DNA from: Blastocatellia bacterium
GTDB lineage: Bacteria; Acidobacteriota; Blastocatellia; Pyrinomonadales; Pyrinomonadaceae
NCBI GenBank assembly: GCA_016789265.1
Contig: JAEUQK010000040.1
Location: 1 to 64,000 of the forward strand
Reading direction: 5' to 3'
Length of the DNA stretch: 64,000 nucleotides
Position numbers and translations under genes: made by a program. Positions 53,898-63,340 of this stretch are shown here, piece after piece. The first letter of the stretch is position 1. Every line of letters begins with the position of its first letter. The notes beneath the pieces are model-generated. The model saw only the letters and a program-made list of their open reading frames with translations, ran no database searches and was not told where the DNA came from.

Positions 53898-54620
53898 ATG
53901 TGCGTGATCTTTCTCGCTTACAGACACTCAGCCGAGAGCCCACTGGTGTTGCTTGCGAATCGTGACGAGTTTTTCGATCGTCCGACTTTGCCCGCCGCAT
54001 CCTGGGAAGACCATCCGCACGTCTTCGGAGGCCGTGATCTTGCAGCGGGCGGGACATGGCTTGCGGTATCAAACTCCGGGCGGATCGCGGCGGTAACGAA
54101 TTACCGCGGTCCCAGAGGACAAGTCGGAACGCGTTCACGTGGCAAACTGGTATCGGATTTTGTCTCCGGAGTTTCCGGTGCAAGAGATTATCTATCAGAG
54201 ATCGAATCACGGAAGGCCGAGTATTCCGGATTTAATCTCCTGGTCGGTGAATTTCGAGAAGACCGAAGCGAGTTGTTCTACTTTTCAAATCGAGCGAGCG
54301 GGATCAAGTCTCTTTCTCCGGGTCTGTACGGCCTGAGCAATCATCTTCTCGATTCGCCCTGGCCAAAGGTGACGAAAGGAAAGGCAATGCTCTCGGAGAT
54401 CCTTGGGAACGGCATGGAAAGTGAATCGATGTTCGATCTGCTTGGCGACCGGGACCCAGCTAGTGACGAAGAATTACCCGACACGGGCATCGGGCTTGAA
54501 AGAGAGAGGGCGCTGTCGCCGATATTCATCGCAACGCCGAATTATGGGACACGCTGCTCGACGGTCGTTATTGCAGACCACAGAGGCGGGTTCGAGTTCG
54601 AAGAACGCGTGTTTGTCTAG
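53898..54620 (+). CDS. NRDE (TANGO2-like) family protein, 240 aa
   Basis: The start MCVIFLAYRHSAESPLVLLA leads into ANRDEFFDRPTLPA, the NRDE signature, with Cys2 as the N-terminal residue after Met removal, as in Ntn-type hydrolases. FGGRDLAAGGTWLAVSNSGR and AVTNYRGPRG are further family blocks. Eukaryotic TANGO2 and bacterial HtpA homologues have been linked to heme handling. The bacterial role is not settled. It ends 4 bp inside the convergent acyltransferase gene. Confidence 0.92.
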   Translation: MCVIFLAYRHSAESPLVLLANRDEFFDRPTLPAASWEDHPHVFGGRDLAAGGTWLAVSNSGRIAAVTNYRGPRGQVGTRSRGKLVSDFVSGVSGARDYLSEIESRKAEYSGFNLLVGEFREDRSELFYFSNRASGIKSLSPGLYGLSNHLLDSPWPKVTKGKAMLSEILGNGMESESMFDLLGDRDPASDEELPDTGIGLERERALSPIFIATPNYGTRCSTVVIADHRGGFEFEERVFV

Positions 54621-55420
54621 CTCCGGTTCGAAAAGAAAGTCTTCCGGCATTTTTCGGTCATTGTCTCGCGGTCAAACACCACAAAGAAATCGATCGTCCC
54701 GAAATCTTCGTCAATGATCGGCGGCCCGCACACCTTTGCACCGATACGCAGATACATGTTGAATAAACTCGGCAACTCGATCGGGCAACTCTCTATTTCA
54801 TTGACCGGACCAAGGTAAAGAGCATTCCTTCGCGGTTCAACTCTAAATCTTTCGTGAAAATGGCCCTGCTCAGCCAGTTGATGAAAAGCGCGCTCGCCCA
54901 TGAGACTATCGCGCGAAAAGATCGAACAGCATCCGAACAAGAATCGCTTGCCCTTGATCTCCATATATCTTGCCAGGCCTCGCCAGAGAAGGTAGAGCAC
55001 TTTGGTATTCCTGTGTTCGGGCGCTATGCACGCTCGGCCGATCTCGACACCGGACCTTAGTACTTCCTTCGGCAGGTCCTCTATGCTGAATTCCTGAAAC
55101 GAATAAAAACCGTCGACCGCGGATGCACGCTCGTATGAGTTAAGCCTGTAGGTTCCGACAGTTTTCCCAGACGTCGTTTCGATCACGATCAGATGTTCAC
55201 AGATCGCGTCGAACTCATCGACCTCAAGCTCGTTCGTCTCGTCTCGTCCAGCGAGCTCGACATTAAAGACCCGATGTCGCAATCTCAGCGCGTTTTCTAT
55301 CTCATCATCGCTTTCCGCGATCCGGACCTCATATCGGCCCTCTGAAATTGTGAAGCCGCGGACAGTTTGGCCGCGTGGAATTGTTTCAACGCCCCGAACG
55401 TTTTCGACGATATCTCTCAT
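54617..55420 (-). CDS. OlsB-like GNAT N-acyltransferase, 267 aa
   Basis: RYEVRIAESDDEIENALRLR, then HRVFNVELAGR and EIGRACIAPEHRNTKVLYLL, are the hallmark blocks of the ornithine acyl-ACP N-acyltransferase/hemolysin group within GNAT. FGCCSIFSRD and LPSLFNMYLRIGAKVCGPP complete the fold. OlsB acylates ornithine with a 3-hydroxyacyl group for ornithine lipids. OlsA is not next to it, so the acceptor could be another amine. Confidence 0.82.
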   Translation of the reverse strand: MRDIVENVRGVETIPRGQTVRGFTISEGRYEVRIAESDDEIENALRLRHRVFNVELAGRDETNELEVDEFDAICEHLIVIETTSGKTVGTYRLNSYERASAVDGFYSFQEFSIEDLPKEVLRSGVEIGRACIAPEHRNTKVLYLLWRGLARYMEIKGKRFLFGCCSIFSRDSLMGERAFHQLAEQGHFHERFRVEPRRNALYLGPVNEIESCPIELPSLFNMYLRIGAKVCGPPIIDEDFGTIDFFVVFDRETMTEKCRKTFFSNRS

Positions 55421-55566
55421 ATTGATAATGCGGCAGACAATTGACAGTAACGGATCCGGGTTAATGGACGGTTAAGCGCGGGTTAACGCGTTATTAAAGA
55501 TTTACCGCAATAATAGATGTTGTTGAGGCCGAAGATTATTCCAACTCGAATGGTTGAACATCGACG

Positions 55567-58500
55567 CTAGGCTTCGTCCAGGAGATCTCGGACCTTTCGG
55601 GACAATGCGTCAAAGGTGAAGGGTTTCTGCAGGAAGTTTGAGCTTTCGTCTTTTATGCCGTGGCGAATTCGGGTGTCGTCTGTGTAGCCTGATGTATACA
55701 GCACCTTAATATTTGGCCTGTCTTTGGTAATGGTCTCCGCGAGCTCACGGCCGCCCATTTCCGGCATCACCACATCCGTTATCATCAAGTCGACGATCTT
55801 TCCATTTGCGTCCAGGAGTTCCATTGCCTCCCGTCCGTTTGAGGCTTCGACAACCGAATAGCCGCATGATTCGAGGATCTCACGGCCAAGGCGTCGAACA
55901 GTGCTTTCGTCTTCGACCAAAAGTATGGTCTCACTTCCGGTCTTCATATCTCGTTGACTCGTGTTGCCGATCGATTCGTCGCTTTCCATTCCGGCCTTTG
56001 GCATGTAGATCTTGAAGATCGTTCCTCGGTCAGGTTCGGAGTAAACCCAGATCGTCCCGCCCGATTGCTTTACGATTCCGTAAACCGTAGAAAGGCCGAG
56101 ACCAGTCCCTCGCCCGACCGATTTTGTCGTAAAGAAGGGTTCGAAGATCCGGCTTCTCGTCTCTTCGTCCATTCCGATGCCATCGTCACTGACCGAAAGC
56201 ACCACGTATTCTCCTGGGCGGATATCGACATGGTGTTTGGCAAAGGTCCGGTCGAGATGAATATTTTCGGTCTCGATCAAGATCGTACCTTTCCCGTCTA
56301 TAGCGTCGCGGGCATTTAAAACCAGATTCATTAGGACTTGAACGATCTGACTTTGGTCCGCTTCTACTTCTGCAAGTTCAGGCAGAAGGCGTGTCTCGAT
56401 AGAAATGTCCTCGCCGATCAAACGCCGCAGCATGGTCACTGTTTCACCTATGACCTCGTTTAGATCGAGCCGCTTGGGCTGCAATATCTGTCGTCGGCTG
56501 AACGCGAGCAGTTGACGCGTAAGTTCTGCTGAACGCTCGCCCGCCTTTCTTATCTCCTCGACATTCTGACGGATAGGATCATCGGGACCTATGCGGCGCA
56601 ATATCAACTCGCTATATCCGTTGATCGCCGTGAGCATATTATTGAAATCATGGGCCATTCCGCCGGCCAGTATCCCGATAGATTCGAGTTTTTGGGCCTG
56701 TCGGAGCTGTTCTTCGCTTGACCTCAGGGCTTCCTCGGCCGCCTTTTGTTCGGTGATGTCGGTCGCAATGCCGTGCCAAACGGTGCTGCCATCCTGCTCG
56801 CGCGTTGGCGACGAGAATACTTCTATCCATTTGGTCCCGAGTTCAGGATGCTCGTATCGGTACGTGAAGTTGAAGGGTGAAAGTTCAGCTTTTGATATCT
56901 CTCCGAGTCTGGCGAATCGTTCCAGGTCTTCCCGATCCATACGCTCGAGCAGGGGCCGAGCGTCGCGTTGAAGGATCGCCGCATCCAAGCCCGTTATTTC
57001 CGCAAGCGCGGGGCTGGCATACGGAATAGAAACATATCCGTTCGGATCGAGTTTGTAAGAGTAGATCACACTCGGACACGCCTCCGCCGTTTTGTCCAGC
57101 TGTTCGCGTTTCTTTCGCAGTTCGTCTTCAGCAAGAAGACGGTCGGTTATATCGTGTGCCAGAACGAGCCGGGCACGCCTTCCCTGGAAATCAAGCGCGT
57201 GTGACGTTATCTCAACGTAAAATACCGAACCGTCCTTTTTCTGGTGTCTCCACGTCCCGGTTTTGTCGATTATCGGGCTATCTTTTTTGATCTGCGTCAA
57301 CGCTTCGGCTAGATCCTCGGCGGGCCGGATCTTTGTCAGATCAAGTTCGGCAAATTCATTGCGCGAGTACCCGTATTTGTGAACGGCAGCATCGTTGACC
57401 GCAAGAAACTCGAGTGTATCGACATCATAGACGAACATCGGGTAAGGATTGTTCTCGAACAGGTCGCGATATCTTGCTTCCGAGTCGCGGAGTTTGATCT
57501 CGGCCAGTCTTCTATCCGTAACATCACGGTTTGTTTGCAGGACTATCTCACGCCCGTCGAAATCCAGCAATTGCAAGCGGCTGTCGGAATACACGGTTCG
57601 GCCGTCCCTCGTCACTTGCGACACCTCGCCGCTCCAGTAGCGCGAGTCTTTTAGGTCTGAGATCAGCTTCTCACGCGACACAGGGAAATTAGACTGAATT
57701 ATGTCGGATGCAAATCTGCCCAACGCCTCGTCTCTGGTATAGCCGAACATTCGTTCACAGCCCTGGTTCCAGTCCAGGATCCCTTTGTCGAGGTCCCAAA
57801 CGAAGATCGCTTCATATGCCTGGTCTATCAACAATGCACGCTGCCGAAGTTCAAGTTCGTCCTTCTTGCGGTCTGTGATATCGACCATGATGCCGCGTAG
57901 GACTGACGGCTTGCCGCCTTCGTAAATGACGCTTACGATGTCCCGAAACCAGACAACGCGGCCGTCGCGGGCCATCATTCTGTATTCAAAGGTGTGCTGG
58001 CGCGTCTCGGCTGACGCCTTTGCGCAATATTCCACGACCCATTCTCTGTCGTCGGGATGTATATGAGCCGGCCAAAAATCGTGCACGTACCACATCGCTC
58101 GCGGGTAACCCAAAATGGTCTCTGCCTGTTCGGATACGAATGTGAACTGAAAACTCTCAAGGTCGGCTTCCCACACGATACCTTCTACCGTATTTATCAA
58201 TTCCGACAGGCGTTTTTGAGATTCGATCAAGAACTTTTCAGCCTTCTTTCGCTCGGTAATGTCGCGGGTCACTGCCAGCATTGCTGAAAACTCACCCGAG
58301 CTGTTTTTTAACGGAACTGCGTTCGACTCCAGGAATCTTCGTGTGCCTTTTAGCCCGATGATCTCGAAGCTAAGGTTCGCGCTCTCGCCGCTAAAGACCT
58401 TTTCAATTAATGCTGCAAAGGCCGCGCGATGATCCGGTGCGACAATGTCCCCGACATTGCGGCCGACCACCTGCTCGACTGAGTCTGCTTCGATCATCTT

Positions 58501-60546
58501 TAGGCCCGCCGGGTTCATGTCCACCAAGGCTCCCGATCGATCAAGCAGCTTCACACATTCCGGTTCTGCATCCAGTATCGACCGAAGCCTGTCTTCGCTT
58601 TCTCGGACCGCAGATTCGGCCAGCTTTTGCTCGGTTATGTCCTGGACGGCACCGCATATCTTCGTCACACGTCCGGCCGCAGTGTCCCATATAGGCTGCG
58701 CATAGCTCCGCATCCACGCGCTTTCACCGTTCTTACGGACGATCCGAATTTCCGATACAACCGATTCGTTAGCAAGCAGTCTTTGAAGGTCTGCCCGATC
58801 TTTTTCCAGGTCATCAGGATGTACGATCGATCTCCATCCGCCGATCTCGATGAACTCGTCCTGCGTATAGCCCGTGATCCTTTCAAACGCGCCGGTTACC
58901 CAGTCAAGGCCCACCTCTCCTTTTTCATCGAGGCCGGTCGCATACATATAGTCGGTGGAGATCGAAGAGATCAGCCTGTACCGCTCTTCGCTTTCACGAA
59001 GTTTTACTTCGGCTACCCGCTGAGCGGTAGTCTCGATCAGAGAGCAGATCCATCGCGCGGACGTTCCGTCGTCATTTATCACGGAGACGGCGCGTGCTCG
59101 ATAATACCGATATGTTCCGGCTGCGTCCCGTATCCTGACATCGATGTCAACCGCCTGTCGGGAGCTGACTGCACTCACATACTCCTTCATTACTCGATCG
59201 CGATCGTCGGGGTGGATCGAGTTTACCCATCCGAAATTCAGGCTGTCTTCAAAGCTCTGCCCGGTAAGTTCCGTCCACCAGTCCGGCAGACCTATCAGCC
59301 TTCCTTTTTCATCAAGATTCCAGACGTATTGCGTGGTCGCCTCGACGAGCGCGCGAAAGTTCTGTTCGGATCGCCGAACCGCATCCGCGGCCTTCTTCCG
59401 CTCGGTGACGTCGCGGATGATCGCCGTGAAGGTATGTTTTTCTTGTTTTTTGAACTCGCCGAACGAGATCTGTACGCCAATTTCTGTCCGGTCCTTTCTG
59501 ATCGCTGTGGTTTCGACGTTCTTCCAGTCCACTGACCTGACCCCGCTGACGACATAACTCTCAAAGGCCGATCTGTGCGATGAGCGAAGTCGATCCGGTA
59601 TCAACAAAGAGAGAGGCTGGCCAATCATTTCCGACCGCTCGTAACCAAAGATCGCTTCGGCTGCAGGATTCGCAAAGATGATCGTGCTTTCGGCATCAAT
59701 TGATACGATCGCGTCAGACGCTGTTTCGGCAACGATACGATATCTCTCTTCGGCTTCGATGAGAGCATCTTCGGATCTCTTTTCCCGCGTAATGTCGCGG
59801 AGCGTACCGACAAACTTCTCCGGGCGGCCGGTTGCATCGCAAAAAGCACTGGCGTTTGCAATGAGCCAAATGACCTCGCCATCGCTTCTTCGGAGGCGAA
59901 ACCTAGCGTCAAACGCGGTCTTGTCGGATATCGCACGCGAATATGCCCTCACGACCATTTCACGGTCATCTTCGACCACCATCCCGACGAGATCATCGCG
60001 GTTTGCACCTGCGACCGAGATGCCAAGGATCAACGAACATTCCGGCGACCAGATCACGTCATTTGTCGTAAGGTCCCACTCCCATACACCCATGCCGGCT
60101 GCCGAGAGGGCAAGATTTAGTCGGGCTTCGCTTTCGGCCAACGCTCTTTCGGCTTCCTGTTTTTCCCGCTGTACCGCGAACTCACGGATCTCGCGCTTTA
60201 TGACATCCTCAAGGCGGCCGAGATCGTCGAATGTCAAATGATCGCTGATCCCTTTTCGGATCAGCGACGCGGGCGATTCTTCTCCGATGTCGTCGGAAAC
60301 AATGATGAACGGAACCTCTGCGCCATTGGAGCGGGCAAGATCGAGGGCTTCGAACGCGGTGTCGTTTCCAAAACGAAATGCCGAGACGATCGCGTCAAAA
60401 GCCGTCCCTTCAAGCGCATACTCCAACTGGCGCAGGTCGTCGGTACGTTTGCTCTCGACCCTATAACTTGAATCCTCGAGCTGCTCCAGGATGCGGTCTC
60501 CAAATTCAATGGAGTCTTGTAAAATAAGAACGCGAAGAGTTCTCAT
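55567..60546 (-). CDS. Hybrid sensor histidine kinase with nine PAS domains and two receivers, 1659 aa
   Basis: Order: an N-terminal degenerate receiver (1-125) whose acceptor position reads DAIVSAFRFG, Ala in place of Asp; nine consecutive PAS domains (about 140-1270), several with PAC motifs such as GTLRDITREK and GIMVDITDRK; an NtrB-type HisKA box GGMAHDFNNMLTAINGY with the phospho-His; a HATPase with DDGIGMDEETRSRIFEPFFT and GRGTGLGLSTVYGIV; and an intact C-terminal receiver (LLVEDES, MITDVVMPEMGG, LQKPF). No membrane segment is seen, so it should sense cytoplasmic signals. A sigma-54-type regulator gene is divergent from it across 333 bp and is a likely partner. Confidence 0.92.
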   Translation of the reverse strand: MRTLRVLILQDSIEFGDRILEQLEDSSYRVESKRTDDLRQLEYALEGTAFDAIVSAFRFGNDTAFEALDLARSNGAEVPFIIVSDDIGEESPASLIRKGISDHLTFDDLGRLEDVIKREIREFAVQREKQEAERALAESEARLNLALSAAGMGVWEWDLTTNDVIWSPECSLILGISVAGANRDDLVGMVVEDDREMVVRAYSRAISDKTAFDARFRLRRSDGEVIWLIANASAFCDATGRPEKFVGTLRDITREKRSEDALIEAEERYRIVAETASDAIVSIDAESTIIFANPAAEAIFGYERSEMIGQPLSLLIPDRLRSSHRSAFESYVVSGVRSVDWKNVETTAIRKDRTEIGVQISFGEFKKQEKHTFTAIIRDVTERKKAADAVRRSEQNFRALVEATTQYVWNLDEKGRLIGLPDWWTELTGQSFEDSLNFGWVNSIHPDDRDRVMKEYVSAVSSRQAVDIDVRIRDAAGTYRYYRARAVSVINDDGTSARWICSLIETTAQRVAEVKLRESEERYRLISSISTDYMYATGLDEKGEVGLDWVTGAFERITGYTQDEFIEIGGWRSIVHPDDLEKDRADLQRLLANESVVSEIRIVRKNGESAWMRSYAQPIWDTAAGRVTKICGAVQDITEQKLAESAVRESEDRLRSILDAEPECVKLLDRSGALVDMNPAGLKMIEADSVEQVVGRNVGDIVAPDHRAAFAALIEKVFSGESANLSFEIIGLKGTRRFLESNAVPLKNSSGEFSAMLAVTRDITERKKAEKFLIESQKRLSELINTVEGIVWEADLESFQFTFVSEQAETILGYPRAMWYVHDFWPAHIHPDDREWVVEYCAKASAETRQHTFEYRMMARDGRVVWFRDIVSVIYEGGKPSVLRGIMVDITDRKKDELELRQRALLIDQAYEAIFVWDLDKGILDWNQGCERMFGYTRDEALGRFASDIIQSNFPVSREKLISDLKDSRYWSGEVSQVTRDGRTVYSDSRLQLLDFDGREIVLQTNRDVTDRRLAEIKLRDSEARYRDLFENNPYPMFVYDVDTLEFLAVNDAAVHKYGYSRNEFAELDLTKIRPAEDLAEALTQIKKDSPIIDKTGTWRHQKKDGSVFYVEITSHALDFQGRRARLVLAHDITDRLLAEDELRKKREQLDKTAEACPSVIYSYKLDPNGYVSIPYASPALAEITGLDAAILQRDARPLLERMDREDLERFARLGEISKAELSPFNFTYRYEHPELGTKWIEVFSSPTREQDGSTVWHGIATDITEQKAAEEALRSSEEQLRQAQKLESIGILAGGMAHDFNNMLTAINGYSELILRRIGPDDPIRQNVEEIRKAGERSAELTRQLLAFSRRQILQPKRLDLNEVIGETVTMLRRLIGEDISIETRLLPELAEVEADQSQIVQVLMNLVLNARDAIDGKGTILIETENIHLDRTFAKHHVDIRPGEYVVLSVSDDGIGMDEETRSRIFEPFFTTKSVGRGTGLGLSTVYGIVKQSGGTIWVYSEPDRGTIFKIYMPKAGMESDESIGNTSQRDMKTGSETILLVEDESTVRRLGREILESCGYSVVEASNGREAMELLDANGKIVDLMITDVVMPEMGGRELAETITKDRPNIKVLYTSGYTDDTRIRHGIKDESSNFLQKPFTFDALSRKVRDLLDEA

Positions 60547-60879
60547 AGGGTCATCTTACGGATCGGTCCCGGCGATCTGGCGTCCCGGCTCACCGGTTGA
60601 GGCGACGAGGCTTTCCCAATCCTACGCTTCAACGAATATCGAATCAACGTTTAATAAAACCTGTGTCTAACCTTAATGCCGAACCGACAGGCATTCAGCG
60701 TCTTTGCATCAACAAGCGATAATTGTGCCAAACCCGCCGACTGATCGGGCCGATAACTGAAGGGACCCGCAGCGATCGTTGAAGTATGACCCATAAGGCC
60801 GCTCCAAAGTGTGGCCGCGATCCGCAATGTCGATTTATTTGTAGTAATTAACGTTCTGGTCGGGATATAATTTTCGACA
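60547..60879. other. Divergent promoter region between the kinase and the NtrC-type regulator
   Basis: No gene is present. I found no convincing sigma-54 -24/-12 pair. AT-rich stretches around 60645-60665 and 60836-60870 could hold sigma-70 promoters for each direction. Confidence 0.45.
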
Positions 60880-62265
60880 ATGTCAAAGCATCCTCATTGC
60901 CTCGTTATCGATGATGAGCCCGGCGTTAGCGGGTTTGTTGCGGAGGTTCTGCGTTCGGATGGTTGGGAGGTTGAAGAGGTCTCTGACGCTGAATCTGCTT
61001 TCGGAGCCGCCGCAAGACGCAAGTTTGATCTTGTTTTCTGCGATGTAATGCTCCGCGGTATGGACGGATACGAGATCCTCAGGAATTTTTCCGTACAGCA
61101 GCCCGATGCCCGCTTTGTGATGATGACCGGCCATGGTTCGGCCGCCGGTGCATTGGATGCCACCGCGATCGGAGCATTTGACTACCTGGTCAAGCCGTTC
61201 ACGGTTTCTGACGTTTTACGAATAGCGGGCCTTGTTCGCGAACAATTGGAACAGCGCGCAAGGTTGCACATAACGGACGCCGCGATACACGTAAGCAACG
61301 GCTACCGTTCTGACATTCCTTTAATAGGCAAAAGCCCGAAATTCGTCGACTGCCTAAAGATGGTCGGACGGGTGGCTTCGACGAGCCTCTCGGTCCTCAT
61401 CACGGGCGAATCGGGAACCGGAAAGGAAATAGTGGCGAACGCGATACACCGCCGAAGCAATCGATCGAACGGGCCCTTCGTCACGGTCAACTGCGGTGCG
61501 ATCCCGGTCGAGCTGATCGAATCGGAACTCTTCGGCCATGCAAAAGGCTCATTTACCGGAGCAAGCAGCGAACGCGTGGGCCTTTGGGAAGAGGCCCAAG
61601 GCGGGACCATCTTTCTTGATGAGATAACCGAAACTCAACCGCTCTTTCAGGTTAAGCTTCTGCGAACACTTCAGGAGAACGAGATTCGCCGCGTGGGTTC
61701 AAACCGAACGATAAGGGTGGACGCACGCGTAATATGCGCTACCAATCGCGATATCGAGGAAGAGGTCGAGGCCGGTCGTTTCCGAAAGGACCTTATGTAT
61801 AGGCTCAATGCAGTGACCATAAAATTGCCGCCGCTCCGGGAACGCGTCGAAGACATCCCGTTATTGGCCCTCCATTTTGCGGCAAGATCCGCGGTTCCGG
61901 GAGTTTCGTTCGCCGAAGAGACTTTGCAGATGCTCAAGAATTACTCCTGGCCGGGAAATGTGCGTGAACTCGAGAACGCGGTCCTGCATGCGGTTTCGAT
62001 GTCGGATGACGTTATTTATCCGGAACACTTGCCGGAGCGTATTCGCGCGGCGGACCTAAACGCCGAGCTGACTGGCGCGGGCCTGGCTGCTCCTTATGCC
62101 GGAGCATACATGAACGGCGAGATCCAGTTCCTGACGCTAGCGGAAATGGAAACGAAATATGTGTCCAGAGTATTGGGATCAACGAAAGGAAATAAACAGG
62201 CTGCGGCACGGATCCTCAATATCGATCGAAAGACCCTGAGCCGGATCATCTCCCGCGAACAGTGA
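60880..62265 (+). CDS. NtrC-family sigma-54-dependent response regulator, 461 aa
   Basis: The receiver (1-120) is intact: LVIDDEPG, phospho-Asp in LVFCDVMLRGMDG and the Lys in YLVKPFTV. The AAA+ domain has Walker A GESGTGKEIVAN, a sigma-54 loop GSFTGA (Ala of GAFTGA replaced by Ser), EEAQGGTIFLDEITETQ and the arginine-finger region RFRKDLMYRLN. A Fis-type HTH ends the protein (GNKQAAARILNIDRKTLSRI). It would activate sigma-54 promoters when phosphorylated, probably by the divergent hybrid kinase. Confidence 0.93.
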   Translation: MSKHPHCLVIDDEPGVSGFVAEVLRSDGWEVEEVSDAESAFGAAARRKFDLVFCDVMLRGMDGYEILRNFSVQQPDARFVMMTGHGSAAGALDATAIGAFDYLVKPFTVSDVLRIAGLVREQLEQRARLHITDAAIHVSNGYRSDIPLIGKSPKFVDCLKMVGRVASTSLSVLITGESGTGKEIVANAIHRRSNRSNGPFVTVNCGAIPVELIESELFGHAKGSFTGASSERVGLWEEAQGGTIFLDEITETQPLFQVKLLRTLQENEIRRVGSNRTIRVDARVICATNRDIEEEVEAGRFRKDLMYRLNAVTIKLPPLRERVEDIPLLALHFAARSAVPGVSFAEETLQMLKNYSWPGNVRELENAVLHAVSMSDDVIYPEHLPERIRAADLNAELTGAGLAAPYAGAYMNGEIQFLTLAEMETKYVSRVLGSTKGNKQAAARILNIDRKTLSRIISREQ

Positions 62266-62542
62266 CCTTGGAGATAAGGACACTGTCCCACTGAAGTTCG
62301 GGATAAATGCCCTGCTCCTAGCATTTCGCCGTGGAAGATCTCCTCACTTTTCACGTTTATTGCCCCTGAACAGAGGTCCCGTATCATGCTTTGCCACAAA
62401 AGATCCAACCATTCAGCACTTCGGCACGATTGTTGCCGCTAGCCGAGACCCGGTTTCCCGATTTATTTGCCGGCCTCAGATCAGTAAGACAAAGAAAAAA
62501 GGAGAGCGTTTCAGTTTATCGGCAACGAAATGCTTGCAGGCT
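62266..62542. other. Spacer before the Glu-receiver gene
   Basis: No gene is certain. A plus-strand frame is open from 62360 into the next gene, but its residues before MRLPRNEP do not resemble the receiver fold. No terminator is seen after the NtrC-type gene, so the two may be co-transcribed. Confidence 0.4.
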
Positions 62543-63253
62543 ATGAGACTCCCTCGAAACGAACCGCGGATATTATTGATAGGCCCAGGATCAAGAACGT
62601 TCCATAATTTATTGAATACGCTCAAGTTGATCTCGGCTGAGATCCTATTTGCCGAAGACGGGAAAGAAGGGATCCGGCAAATGTATCTCGATCGGCCTGA
62701 AATTGTCATTTGTGAAATGTCCCTCCCCGATCTGGCCGGGCACGAGCTATGCAGGGCGGTCCGAACGAACGATGATCTTTCCCTTATCCCGCTATTCTTT
62801 TTTAATGACGAAGCTGCGGACGTCGGTGCCGCTTTCAGGGTGCTCGAGGCCGGCGCAGATGACCTTTTCCCCAGGCACTTTAACCCTGAACATTTCATTG
62901 CAAAATTGGCGTGGGCAATAGACCATCGGCGGACGGAGAACACACGTCGAGCCGAGTTTGCGCTGCTAAAGGCAAAGCAGACTCAGACGATGAATATCAT
63001 TAAAGATACCTCTGAGCTGTTTCGAGCTATGGCGATCGACGATATTTCTTGTCGCGATACTGTTGACACAGAGTTAGGCGAGCGGATCGATATTGGAATG
63101 GACATGGTTGCCGGATTGGCCGAAATACTTGAAGAGCAAATGAAGACGCTGGAGATATGGCTCAACGGGGAGCTTTGTCAATACGGGCCTGAACACGTGC
63201 CCTCGGTCAGCGAGATTGGCGAGTTCGAACTGGAACTCGCACTGGCCACATAG
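62543..63253 (+). CDS. Receiver-domain protein with Glu at the acceptor site, about 236 aa
   Basis: The start at 62543 (MRLPRNEPRILLIGPGS) places the first strand of a receiver at once. The acceptor strand reads IVICEMSLPDLAGHELC, with Glu where Asp is phosphorylated. The first acidic pair is also lost (LLIGPG in place of DD), so normal phosphorylation is unlikely and Glu may mimic the active state. The last 100 residues are helical (ERIDIGMDMVAGLAEILEEQ) with no DNA-binding motif. It could be an adaptor or connector for the neighbouring two-component pair. Confidence 0.75.
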   Translation: MRLPRNEPRILLIGPGSRTFHNLLNTLKLISAEILFAEDGKEGIRQMYLDRPEIVICEMSLPDLAGHELCRAVRTNDDLSLIPLFFFNDEAADVGAAFRVLEAGADDLFPRHFNPEHFIAKLAWAIDHRRTENTRRAEFALLKAKQTQTMNIIKDTSELFRAMAIDDISCRDTVDTELGERIDIGMDMVAGLAEILEEQMKTLEIWLNGELCQYGPEHVPSVSEIGEFELELALAT

Positions 63254-63279
63254 AGCTTCGAGAAACACAAAGAAACCCG

Positions 63280-63303
63280 GGCGTCGCGTTCGCGACGCCT
63301 TTT
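63280..63303 (+). terminator. Perfect hairpin terminator GGCGTCGCG-TT-CGCGACGCC-TTTT
   Basis: A 9-bp perfect stem with a two-base loop and a T run lies 27 bp after the receiver gene stop. Confidence 0.85.
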
Positions 63304-63316
63304 CAGCGCAAAAAAA

Positions 63317-63340
63317 GGTTCCGGACTTATCGCCGGAACC
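63317..63340. terminator. Second hairpin GGTTCCGG/CCGGAACC
   Basis: An 8-bp perfect stem with an 8-base loop is preceded by a run of seven A. It has no T run on the plus strand, so it would terminate minus-strand transcripts, or act as a back-up stem. Confidence 0.55.

Noticed and set aside
58627-59535. Plus-strand frame of 302 codons
   Set aside because: It is antisense to the PAS repeats of the hybrid kinase; regular repeats on the coding strand keep this frame open.
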